Source: DASRHT01 sp035293765 (GTDB lineage: Bacteria > Chloroflexota > Ktedonobacteria > Ktedonobacterales > Ktedonobacteraceae). From it: a DNA stretch of 45,924 nt. This document shows, one piece after another, positions 1 to 7,408 of this stretch (positions are counted from its first letter, which is position 1; each line of letters opens with the position of its first letter). The translations under genes and the position numbers were made by a program. The stretch lies in assembly GCA_035293765.1 (NCBI GenBank), contig DATGMF010000049.1, forward strand, positions 1 through 45,924, read 5' to 3'. Below the pieces are notes generated by a model, which was not told where the DNA came from, did no database searches, and worked only from the letters and a program-made list of their open reading frames with translations.

Positions 1-330
1 CTGAAAATCATTGGCTCCTTCCCCTGCTTCTGTGAGGCGTCGGGCAGGTCCTGTTGGCTCTGAGCGGTTTGCACCTCTTCATAGCGTGCTCCCGCCCGCT
101 CGGTTCCTCGTCGCACGGTCGGCTCGCTGATCTGGACCCCCAACAACTTCTCCAGCATCCGGGCGGCACAGGCAAAAGGCAGACAACTACCCAGATGGGC
201 CAGATGCTCTTGTTGTTTTGGCGTCAAGCGACTGCCCGTCAAGGCCAGTTCGTCATCGAGGGGGAAAAAGATGTTAGCGCCGATAGTATACTGAGCCGGA
301 GAAGAATTGACCGACCCCCAAACAGGCTGT
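1..330 (-). pseudogene. ISKra4-like transposase fragment
   Basis: The minus-strand frame is open from about position 407 down to the window edge. It reads FFPLDDELALTGSRLTPKQQ, then a stretch with PFACAARMLEKLLGVQISEP and TVRRGTERAGARYEEVQ. This pattern (a PLDexLgLt motif, then a helix with an SexTxRR-type end) is typical of the N-terminal third of ISKra4-family transposases. The gene continues outside the window. Its upstream end is replaced by the left side of the IS21 element, so no credible start is visible. The family is assigned from motif memory only. Confidence 0.55.
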
Positions 331-371
331 AAGCTGAGGAACATTCCAAATCCATCCTCAGGAGAACAGCC

Positions 372-1622
372 GTGCTTAGGAGTCAGACAGTGCTCACCAT
401 ACACGATTTACATAGTCAAGGCAAATCCGTGCAAGAGATCGCCAGTGAGCTGAAGATCTCGCGCACCACCGTGCGCAAATATCTCAAGCATCCCGAGGCA
501 GTGCTGCGCAAACCCAGGCCACCGCGGCCATCCAAGCTCGATCCGTTTAAGGAGCAGATTAGCAGATGGGTCACAGAGGATCATTGCACCAATTGCGAAG
601 TGATTTTCACCCGTCTCCAGCAGATGGGCTATACAGGGGGGATCAGTATTCTCAAGGAATTTGTCCACCCGCTGCGACCAGCAGTGGCCGGCCATGCCCC
701 GGTTCAGCGGTATGAGACCAAGCCGGGAGAGCAGATCCAATTTGATTGGGGCGAATTTGTCTATGAGGACAAGGGCCAGAGGCGCAAATTCTATGGATTT
801 ACCGCGGTGCTGGGCTATTCGCGCATGCGCTTTATCACCTTTGTCAAACGCTGCGATACGCCCACGCTCATCCGCTGTTTGATGGAGGCGTTCGAGTACT
901 TCGGAGGCTTGACCAAAACCGCTCTCACGGATCGGATGAAAAGCGTGCTGCTGGAAATGCAGGACAACCAACCACGCTGGAATCCCCGTTTTGCCGATTT
1001 CATGGTCTCCATTGGCGTCGGAGCGCGGGTCTGCAAGGCGTACACGCCTCAAACCAAAGGCAAAGTCGAGCGGACCGTGAGCCACGTCAAAAAAACGCTG
1101 TGGGCAGGGATCAGTTTTACCGACCTCGATGATCTCAACCGGCAGGCGTATGCCTGGTGCGAGCGGATCAACGCACGCGTGCATCGGACGACCCATGCCC
1201 GGCCCATTGACCGCCTGGCTGAGGAGCACCTGCGTCCCTTGCCGGAAGCGTTTGCTTGGGAACGCTTCGCGACTGAGGAACGCAAAGTGACCTGGGATGG
1301 CTATGTTTCCTATGATGGAGTGCTCTATGGACTTGCTGGGACCCTGCAACTCGCAGGAAAATCCGTCCAGGTGCGCGAGCGCAAGGGGATGCTCACCATC
1401 TGGTCAGCAGGCAAGCAGGTCTTTGAGGTGGCCAAACGTCCACACTCTCAGGACAGCGTACCCCACCCTGAGCAGTGGAAAACGGTTGCCTCAGTCGCGA
1501 GTACGCGCCGTCAACCCGTGCCGCTTGGCCATCTCCAGCCAGCTCCCCAGGTCGAAAGTCGTCCACTTTCGGTCTACGATCAGTATTGTGGCATTGGATC
1601 GGTGGAGGTGCCGCTCGCATGA
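372..1622 (+). CDS. istA: IS21-family transposase IstA
   Basis: This 416-residue protein is full length for IstA, the DDE transposase of IS21 elements. It has an N-terminal helix-turn-helix (about residues 18-40, SVQEIASELKISRTTVRKYL), then an RNase-H-like integrase core starting near QIQFDWGEF (first catalytic Asp), with a second acidic position in ALTDRMKSV and conserved QTKGKVERTVSHVKK. The GTG start at 372 is preceded by AGGAG at about 361. The stop codon overlaps the downstream istB start (ATGA, 1619-1622), the usual translational coupling of istAB. The gene looks intact, but its istB partner is truncated, so autonomous transposition of this copy is doubtful. Confidence 0.9.
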   Translation: MLRSQTVLTIHDLHSQGKSVQEIASELKISRTTVRKYLKHPEAVLRKPRPPRPSKLDPFKEQISRWVTEDHCTNCEVIFTRLQQMGYTGGISILKEFVHPLRPAVAGHAPVQRYETKPGEQIQFDWGEFVYEDKGQRRKFYGFTAVLGYSRMRFITFVKRCDTPTLIRCLMEAFEYFGGLTKTALTDRMKSVLLEMQDNQPRWNPRFADFMVSIGVGARVCKAYTPQTKGKVERTVSHVKKTLWAGISFTDLDDLNRQAYAWCERINARVHRTTHARPIDRLAEEHLRPLPEAFAWERFATEERKVTWDGYVSYDGVLYGLAGTLQLAGKSVQVRERKGMLTIWSAGKQVFEVAKRPHSQDSVPHPEQWKTVASVASTRRQPVPLGHLQPAPQVESRPLSVYDQYCGIGSVEVPLA

Positions 1623-2425
1623 AGAACGACCTCTACAAGCAGCTCAATCTGCTCCATCTGAAGGCGGCGCTCCCCCAGTTGCTCTCTCAGGCGCGAACCG
1701 AGCAGTGGACCTATGAAACCCTGGTGGAGCGGGCGCTTAGCTCCGAAGTGCAGGGACGCGAGCAGAAGGCGCTAGCCCGGCGGCTCAAGGCGGCTCGCAT
1801 CCCGTGCAAAAAGACCCTCGATGGCTTCGAGTTCGCGTTTCAACCCTCGCTGTCTGAGCGCCATCTGCGCGAACTGGCGGATCTCTCGTTTGTACGCACC
1901 TGCACCAATCTCGTGTTTCTCGGCCCGCCGGGAACAGGAAAGACACATTTGAGCCTGGCCCTTGCAGATCGCGCGCTAGCTGAGGGCTACGCGGTGTTGT
2001 TTACAACGCTCGCCGATTTGGCACGCACGTTAGAAAGTGCGTCGCATCCCGGCCTGCTGCGGCAACGGTTGCGTCGCTACATCGCGCCGAGCTTGCTGGT
2101 GATCGATGAAGTGGGCTATACCCGCCTCTCCCAGGAACAAGCTCATCAGTTCTTTGAGCTGGTGGCGGCTCGCTATGAACATGGCTCGATCATTTTGACC
2201 TCGAACACGAGCTTTGCCGGATGGGGGAATCTCCTTGGCGGAGATGAGGTTCTTGCCACGGCACTGCTCGACAGGCTGCTTCACCATGCCGAGGCACTTC
2301 CGCATGGTGCAGGAGCCGATCCAGCAGGGCCGTGGCCAGGACCTCGTCACCCAGCAGTTGCCCCCATGCAGCAAAGCTGGTGTTGGAGGTCAGCAAGATG
2401 GAGCCATGCTCATAGCGCGCTGTGA
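1619..2425 (+). pseudogene. istB: IS21 helper ATPase IstB, 3'-truncated
   Basis: IstB is the AAA+ ATPase that helps IstA select targets. From the ATG at 1619 the protein shows Walker A (GPPGTGKTH near residues 103-111), Walker B (LLVIDEVGY) and the sensor region ILTSNTSFAGWG. Homology stops after LLDRLLHHAE at about 2295; the frame then runs into the antisense strand of the second istB until a stop at 2425. About the last 15-25 residues of a normal IstB are therefore missing and replaced by an unrelated tail. An in-frame extension upstream to 1475 exists but overlaps istA and has no family support, so 1619 is the true start. Confidence 0.85.
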
Positions 2426-2966
2426 CTAACTCAAAGAAGTGATGGGCGTGTTCGGGGCTCAGCTTCGTGTACCCCACCTCATCGATGATCAACACACTGG
2501 GCGTGGTATAGCGGCGGAGTCGTTGCCGAGCCAGACCTGGATAGGATGCCGTCTCCAGGGCCTCGGCAAATTGCGTGAGCGTGGTAAACAGCACGGAGTA
2601 GCCTGCGGCGAGCGCTTTCACCGAGAGGGCGATGCTCAAGTGCGTTTTGCCGACTCCCGGAGGCCCAAGAAACAACACGTTGGTCGCCGTTTTCACAAAC
2701 GAGAGATCCGCCAGTTCCCACAGCAACCGTTCTGAGAGCTCTGGCTGAAACGCAAAGTCAAAGGCTTCCAGCGTCTTGAGCATGGGCAAGTGAGCAGCTT
2801 TCACTCGCCGTTCCGCGGCACGCCGATCTCGCCCATCGGTTTCTGCGGCAATGGCTCGCTGCAAGAACTGTTCGTAGGTCCATTGCTCCTGCCTGGCCGT
2901 CTCAAAGAGGGCCGGTAAAACCTGTTCCAACTGCGTCAGGCCCAAGTGTTTCAATTGAGGTTGCAT
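2190..2966 (-). pseudogene. istB: Second IS21 helper ATPase IstB, 3'-truncated
   Basis: This is a second, diverged IstB on the opposite strand. It starts at the ATG at 2966 (MQPQLKHLGLTQLEQVLPAL) and carries Walker A GPPGVGKTH, Walker B VLIIDEVGY and LLTSNTSFAAWG. It overlaps the end of its own istA by 16 nt. Like the plus-strand copy, it loses homology after LLDRLLHHAE, at about 2300, and then reads antisense to the other istB until 2190. The two copies are clearly related but not identical, so they come from two different IS21 elements rather than a recent duplication. Confidence 0.85.
2245..2345. repeat. Inverted junction between two istB 3' ends
   Basis: The plus-strand segment from about 2245 (GATGAGGTTCTTGCCACGG) and the reverse complement of the segment ending at about 2345 (GACGAGGTCCTGGCCACGG) encode the same IstB stretch, DEVLATALLDRLLHHAE. 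They form an imperfect inverted repeat with arms of about 46 bp around a short spacer near 2291-2300. The breakpoint of each gene lies exactly here. A cruciform-mediated or illegitimate recombination event between two IS21 elements would produce this arrangement. Confidence 0.75.
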
Positions 2967-3949
2967 GGGAGCACCTCCACCCCGTACAATCGGTCATAGT
3001 CAGCCAGATTGCGTGAGAGCACTGCTGGTGCGCCGCGCTGATGCCCAAGCGGGACCAGCTTCGCTCGCCTAGCTGCCGCCGTCCCCACAGTACGAAACTG
3101 GTCAGGATGCGAGATGGTCACCTGCGATTGGGGATGCTTGGCCAATTCTCCCACCAGCTGCCCACGCGACCAGACCGTAAGCAGGCCATGGCGTTCACGG
3201 ACCTGGACCACCGTCCCGGCCACTGGGGGGTGCGAGGGCAGGCCATACAACACGCCATCGTAGGAGAAGTACCCATCCCAACTCACTTTCCGTTCTTCGG
3301 TTGCAAAGCGCTCCCAGGCGAAGTCACGCGGCAGCGGGGCAAGGGGCTCCTGACTCCAGCGGTCAAGAGGCCGTTCATGCGTGGTGCGATGCACCCGCTG
3401 GTTGATCCGTTCACACCATGCTCGCGCTTGATGATTGAGATCATCCAGGTCCCGAAAATTAATCCCAGGCCACAAACTCTGCTTGACCACGCCCACGGTC
3501 CGTTCAATTTTCCCCTTCGTTTGGGGCGTGTAGGCTTTGCAGACCCGCGGGGCGACCCCGATGGACGCCATGAAATCCGCAAAGACCGGATTCCACTTGG
3601 GGATCTTGCCATCCATGTGCAAGATCACACTCTTCATCTGATCCGTTAAGGCCGCTTTGGGCAGTCCCCCCAAGTACTCGAACGCTTCCATTAAACAGCG
3701 AATCAACGTGGCGACATCACATCGCTTCACAAACATCACAAACCGCATCCGGGAGTAGCACAGGATTGCTGTGAAGCCATAGAGCTTGAGAGGGGCTCCA
3801 TCGTGCTCATAGGCAAACTCCCCCCAATCGAACTGGACCAGCTCTCCTGGCTTCGTTTCATAGCGCACAATGGGATACTGCCCCTTTGCAGGCGGGCGGA
3901 AGGGATGCACAAACACCTTGAGGGTGGAGAGGCTTCCCGTGTAGCCCAC
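2951..3949 (-). pseudogene. istA: IS21 transposase IstA, 5'-truncated
   Basis: The IstA of the minus-strand IS21 element keeps the whole catalytic part: VQFDWGEFAYE, ALTDQMKSVILHMDG and QTKGKIERTVGVVKQS. It matches the plus-strand IstA from that protein's residue 84 to the end. The N-terminal DNA-binding region (about 83 residues) is absent. In frame upstream of GYTGSLSTLK the sequence (HFHSSDQHAFFSNLVAQF) no longer resembles IstA. A GTG at 3949 is the first possible start but is an accident of the truncation. Confidence 0.8.
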
Positions 3950-4174
3950 GAATTGCGCAACGAGATTGCTGAAGAACGCATGCTGATCAGATGAGTGAAA
4001 GTGATGCGAAACGGAGCATCCTGCCCAGAAGAGATGGCAAAAACGGCGAGATGGAGAGCAAAAAAGCAGGAGATGGGAAGAATTGAAGACGAGTCAGAAA
4101 AAGAGGGCATGTCGCTCCACTCGGAGAAGCCAGCTCGTCCGAGATAAAGGTATCAAAGGGCTATCGAGGCGATA
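3950..4174. other. Junction region without a recognisable gene
   Basis: This stretch between the truncated istA and the next transposase holds no reading frame I recognise. It is probably IS-derived scrap DNA left by the deletions that removed the 5' end of istA. Confidence 0.5.
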
Positions 4175-5323
4175 TTAGGCTCTAGGCAAACCAAGTGAGG
4201 CGGCAAAGCTTTCTGGGATGCCGAAGAGTGTGATGGTCACCAGGCTCGCTGTTGGGACACGGGCATTGCGGGCAAGCCGCTCAGCCCACGAGAGACGAAA
4301 GTGAGCACGTTGTGCGCGGGAAAGCATCACGTCAGCTGGGCGTGGGAAAGCGGCGGTGGGAGGTGACAGGCTCACGTCGATCCGTTGGGGTCGCACGAGC
4401 TGCATACAGGCACGTCGGTGCTCTCTGCGGCTCCAATCTCGCCAGAGCAGCGGAGCGGGACCAACCCGGAGAGGATGGAGCAACACGCTCACCTGCCTCG
4501 GTTTCTTCGTGGCGCTTCCCTCCCATTGGCATTGCTGGCGCAAAGGGCAAGGGCGACAATCGCCGATGCGAGCGGCATAGACCATGCGCAGACTCCCGCC
4601 CTGTTCTTTGCGCCGTTCACATGCAAAGAGCGTCTTGTCTGCTGGACAACGCACCGTCCCATTGGGCTGCAGGGTAAACGCTTGCCCACAGAAGCGCCCC
4701 GCTTTCCAAGAGCCACCAATCACGGGAGAGGTGTAGCCCTGCGGTTCCTGGGTCTGGGACACTGCGGCTGCAAACTCCGTTGTTCGCATGGTGGTTGGGG
4801 CAAGCTGATGGCCCAGTTCAAGACGCAGGTTCCAAATCCATTGGCAAACCATCTGCCAGGCTTCTTGTCCACAAGCAGAGCGGCTGCACCAGCGATCAGG
4901 ATCTTGTTCACGATCTTCATCGGAGAGCCCCGTTTCAAAGGAACCACGGTGCAAATACAGTGCCACCACATCTGAGGCTGTAAACGCTGCTTGCGGCAAC
5001 GTTGTCAAAAACAGTTCGTAGATCACCCCATCTCGTTCAACGCCAATTTTCTGCTTGTTCGGGCCTTTGGGATGAGTTGCTACCACGAGGCGGCAACGTT
5101 GTCCACTTGTTCCAATGGCCACATCAGGGCAGTCATAGAGCGTGCGGACCAGGGGACTTTCCGGCAAGCGAAACTCTTGATCAGCAGGCAAATGCAAACG
5201 TGTCTGTACACCTGGGAGGTCGAGAAGCCCATACTCTTTGCAACGCATGATGAGCTTGCCCCGTTTTCGTAGAGGACCTGGAGGTGGAATCCAGGTGACA
5301 AAGAAGGAAGTGAAATAACGCTG
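4175..5323 (-). pseudogene. DDE transposase, C-terminal part (IS4-like superfamily)
   Basis: The minus-strand frame is open from 5323 and reads VTWIPPPGPLRKRGKLIMRC, then a transposase core with YLHRGSFETGLSDEDREQDP (the region that carries the final catalytic Glu in IS4-like enzymes) and CQWIWNLRLELGH. A cysteine cluster follows (CPADKTLFAC and CRPCPLRQQCQW). The first ATG in frame is at 5248, but homology-like sequence begins before it. The N-terminal half with the first catalytic aspartates is missing; upstream the frame meets a stop at 5324-5326. I recognise the fold but not the exact IS family. Confidence 0.65.
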
Positions 5324-5383
5324 CTAACGTTAAACAATGAATCGTATGTTTCTCATCTATTATACCATATTTCCTGCAATGCA

Positions 5384-6262
5384 TCAAGAGTCCCCAGAAT
5401 GTGGTGCTTCACTTCGCTGTTCGTAGGTGAGCGGGCTCAAATAGCCAAGCGAAGAATGGCGACGAGTCCGGTTATAGAACGTCTCAAGGTAGTCGAAAAG
5501 AGCCGTTCGCGCCTCTCGTCGAGTGGCAAAGGTCGAGCGGTACACACATTCTTCCTTGACTGTTCCAAAGAATGCTTCCATCAGCGCATTGTCCCAGACA
5601 TTGGCCTTTCGACTCATGCTCACCTGGATGCCGTAGCTTTTGAGCAGCGCTCGATACCCGGAACTGGTATATTCGCTGCCCCGATCAGAATGATGCAGCA
5701 GCCCAGGATCAGGGCGACGCCTGCGAACGGCCATGATGAGCGCATCAGTAATCAGCCGTTCATTATGCATGTTCCCCATCGCCCACCCCACAGCCATGCG
5801 GGAGTAAATATCAATGACTACTGCCAGGTAGAGCTCCCCTTCTGCCGTTTCAATCGCCGTCATGTCAGTCACCCATTTCGTATTGGGAGATGTCGCACAA
5901 AAGTCTCGATTCAGCAGATTGGGAGCCACCGGGTTACTGTGGTGGCTGTCTGTCGTTTTCACACGCCGTCTCTTGCGTCGGGCGCTCAGATCTCGCTCTT
6001 GCATTAAGCGGGCCACTCGTTTACGCCCACATCGCTGCCCCTGGTCACGCAGTTCCACATGGATCCGAGGACTGCCGTAGACTCCACGATTGGCTGAGAA
6101 AATGTGCTCGATCTGTTCCCCTAACGCTTGGTCTTCCATCGCTCGACGCGAAGGCTCACGCAGGCGCCAGGCGTAATAGCCACTCACCGACACCTCCAAT
6201 ACCCGACACATCAAGGTGATTGGATAGTCCTGCTGGTAGTGGGCAATGAAGCCGAACTTCAT
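5384..6262 (-). CDS. IS3-family transposase OrfB (integrase core)
   Basis: This 292-residue OrfB of the IS3/IS150 type has an N-terminal HTH_21-like part (GVYGSPRIHVELRDQG, KRVARLMQERDLSARR) and an rve integrase core: D in TKWVTDMTAIE, D in HHSDRGSEYTS, and E in NALMEAFFGTVKEE. It ends with the conserved RRHSSLGYLSPLTYEQ. All three catalytic acidic residues are present, so the protein itself looks functional. Its start codon overlaps the end of the expected OrfA frame. Confidence 0.9.
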   Translation of the reverse strand: MKFGFIAHYQQDYPITLMCRVLEVSVSGYYAWRLREPSRRAMEDQALGEQIEHIFSANRGVYGSPRIHVELRDQGQRCGRKRVARLMQERDLSARRKRRRVKTTDSHHSNPVAPNLLNRDFCATSPNTKWVTDMTAIETAEGELYLAVVIDIYSRMAVGWAMGNMHNERLITDALIMAVRRRRPDPGLLHHSDRGSEYTSSGYRALLKSYGIQVSMSRKANVWDNALMEAFFGTVKEECVYRSTFATRREARTALFDYLETFYNRTRRHSSLGYLSPLTYEQRSEAPHSGDS

Positions 6263-6554
6263 GGCTGGCTCTGCGCAAACAAGCGAACGGCTTTTTTAAC
6301 ACCTCACGCTCTTGTTTGAGAACCTCTACTTCTCGGCGCAGACGACGGTTCTCCTCTTCTAGCTCGCTCTGATGGCCTTTGCCTGCAAATGCTTGCTCCC
6401 CCTCTTCCGCTAGCTGTTTGCGCCAGGTGTACAACGCGCTGTCGGAGATCCCCAGCTCACGCGCCAATTGGGTCAGGCTTCTGCCACTGGTTTGGGCCAG
6501 ACGGACTGCCTCCTGCTTGAACTCTTTGGTAAATACTCGCTGTTCTTTTGCCAT
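6156..6554 (-). CDS. IS3-family OrfA, frameshifted 3' end
   Basis: OrfA is the helix-turn-helix partner of OrfB. The start at 6554 (MAKEQRVFTKEFKQEAVRLA) has a GGGGGAG ribosome site just upstream. It is followed by an HTH (RSLTQLARELGISDSALYTW) and a leucine-zipper-like coiled coil (SELEEENRRLRREVEVLKQE). After EREVLKK the annotated frame becomes a nonsense tail ending at 6156. Reading the A-run (TTAAAAAAG) one base back gives KKAVRLFAQSQP and a TGA that overlaps the OrfB ATG, the normal arrangement. Either one A has been lost here or a -1 slip on the A-run is used. Confidence 0.8.
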   Translation of the reverse strand: MAKEQRVFTKEFKQEAVRLAQTSGRSLTQLARELGISDSALYTWRKQLAEEGEQAFAGKGHQSELEEENRRLRREVEVLKQEREVLKKPFACLRRASHEVRLHCPLPAGLSNHLDVSGIGGVGEWLLRLAPA

Positions 6555-6576
6555 TGATGCTCTCCCCCTTGGTTTG

Positions 6577-6912
6577 CTAGTATATCTCACCTTCTTCCAC
6601 TCCACCAAATCGGGGGAGGCTCAGCTCCTGTCTGAGAAACTGGACAAGCTGTTGCAGGTCCTCAAAGCGTAGCACAGCTTTGCCACCGGCAACCACCCGA
6701 AAGGGGTCAGGAAGGGCAAGGCTGGTCCATGCCAGAGGAAGGGAGCGAACTTTGGAAGTCTGTGGGTCGGCGAAGAAGACCCGCTCTTCTCCCCAGGCGT
6801 AGCTTTGAGACAGCAGAGGAAACGTCTGGCCAGTGAGAGGATGAAAGGGATGGGTGATGGTAAAGCAAGGCTCTCCATTCGTGTTACCAGGTGTAGTTGA
6901 CGGTTCGTTCAA
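6577..6912 (-). CDS. DUF5372-like small protein, transposon-associated
   Basis: This 111-residue protein contains ITHPFHPLTGQTFPLLSQSY, then WGEERVFFADPQ, SLPLAWTSLALPDPF and VVAGGKAVLRFEDLQQLVQF. This matches my memory of the DUF5372 family (THPFHPLxGxxF, DRVxFxDP, LPxxWTDL.PPDPF), whose function is unknown and which is often encoded inside transposons. The last residues (GGVEEGEIY) lie next to the IS3 element and may come from that insertion. The 5' end overlaps an ISL3 remnant on the other strand. Confidence 0.55.
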   Translation of the reverse strand: MNEPSTTPGNTNGEPCFTITHPFHPLTGQTFPLLSQSYAWGEERVFFADPQTSKVRSLPLAWTSLALPDPFRVVAGGKAVLRFEDLQQLVQFLRQELSLPRFGGVEEGEIY

Positions 6913-7019
6913 ATGGGCCTGTGGAAGGGAAAATTAATAAGCTGAAGTATATTAAACGTTCCATGTATGGCCGAGGCGGCTTCCCGCTCTTGCGACAAAA
7001 AGTTTTGAAAGCTGCATAA
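6897..7019 (+). pseudogene. ISL3-family transposase C-terminal remnant
   Basis: The plus-strand frame from 6897 to the TAA at 7017-7019 reads SNGPVEGKINKLKYIKRSMY followed by GRGGFPLLRQKVLKAA. This is the typical extreme C-terminus of ISL3 transposases (NGxxEGxxNrLKxIKRxxYGRxgFxLLRxRVL). Only about 40 codons remain and the upstream frame has a stop at 6894-6896. It is the last trace of the IS cluster before the exporter gene. Confidence 0.75.
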
Positions 7020-7319
7020 AGGAGCACGCAAAGTGCGGAAGATCCAAAGTACTTGACAGACTCGGTGTTTGAAGGGGCGGCACCATCCCATATAACGACG
7101 ATGGAGAAGCCGAAGCTGATTGAACGAACAGATGGACCCCAGGTGCAACGCTGGGAGGTGCCCGCCGGACATGTCTTTGTGTGTGGGGATAACGTGGACG
7201 GGAGCGTTGATTCGCGTACTTTTGGGCCGCTACCCGTGCAACAGGTGCAAGGCATCATGATCAAGCAACTCGTATCAAAGGCTCATCCACAGCACGCGAA
7301 TCTGGAACCCCTATCCTGA
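7020..7319 (+). pseudogene. Signal peptidase I-like (S26) C-terminal fragment
   Basis: The frame contains WEVPAGHVFVCGDNVDGSVD followed by SRTFGPLPVQQVQGIMI. This is box E of type I signal peptidases (VPxGxxFVxGDNxxxSxDSRxFGPVpxxxIxG). The N-terminal membrane anchor and the catalytic Ser and Lys boxes are absent; the sequence just upstream is the ISL3 remnant. The first possible starts are TTG 7053 or ATG 7101, but neither gives a complete enzyme. I read it as the 3' remainder of a host gene cut by an IS element. Confidence 0.6.
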
Positions 7320-7336
7320 GCGATGTCGCCGGTGCT

Positions 7337-7408
7337 ATGCCAATGAAACTGCCTCTGAACTGTCCAAAGGATAACGCTGCACGTTACTTAGAGGAGCAAA
7401 CTCCATGA
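7337..7408 (+). CDS. Possible 23-codon upstream ORF
   Basis: An ATG at 7337 opens a 23-codon frame (MPMKLPLNCPKDNAARYLEE then QTP) whose TGA overlaps the exporter ATG in an ATGA arrangement at 7405-7408. It contains the GAGGAG ribosome site of the exporter. No good ribosome site precedes it and the frame is open further upstream, so it may be meaningless. If real, it would be a leader peptide coupled to the exporter. Confidence 0.2.
   Translation: MPMKLPLNCPKDNAARYLEEQTP

Larger units (their letters stand above)
1..7019. mobile_element. Insertion-sequence graveyard (nested and truncated IS elements)
   Basis: At least six transposase-related genes from different families lie end to end here with no intact host gene between them. 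From left to right they are ISKra4-like (minus), IS21 (plus), IS21 (minus), a DDE transposase C-terminal half (minus), IS3 orfAB (minus), a DUF5372-like gene (minus) and an ISL3 C-terminal tail (plus). Most are cut at one end, which indicates successive insertion and deletion. I could not define the terminal inverted repeats of the individual elements by eye. The accumulation marks the left edge of the accessory region that carries the biosynthetic cluster. Confidence 0.85.

Noticed and set aside
408..1349. Long open frame antisense to istA (313 codons)
   Set aside because: It is a shadow of the istA coding frame, with no family features and no ribosome site.
5330..6620. Terminal inverted repeats of the IS3 element
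   Set aside because: I compared the flanks near 5340 and 6600 but found no convincing inverted match, so exact element ends are not given.
7020..7319. Functional signal peptidase for processing a precursor peptide
   Set aside because: The catalytic Ser and Lys boxes and the membrane anchor are missing, and the gene directly abuts an IS remnant.
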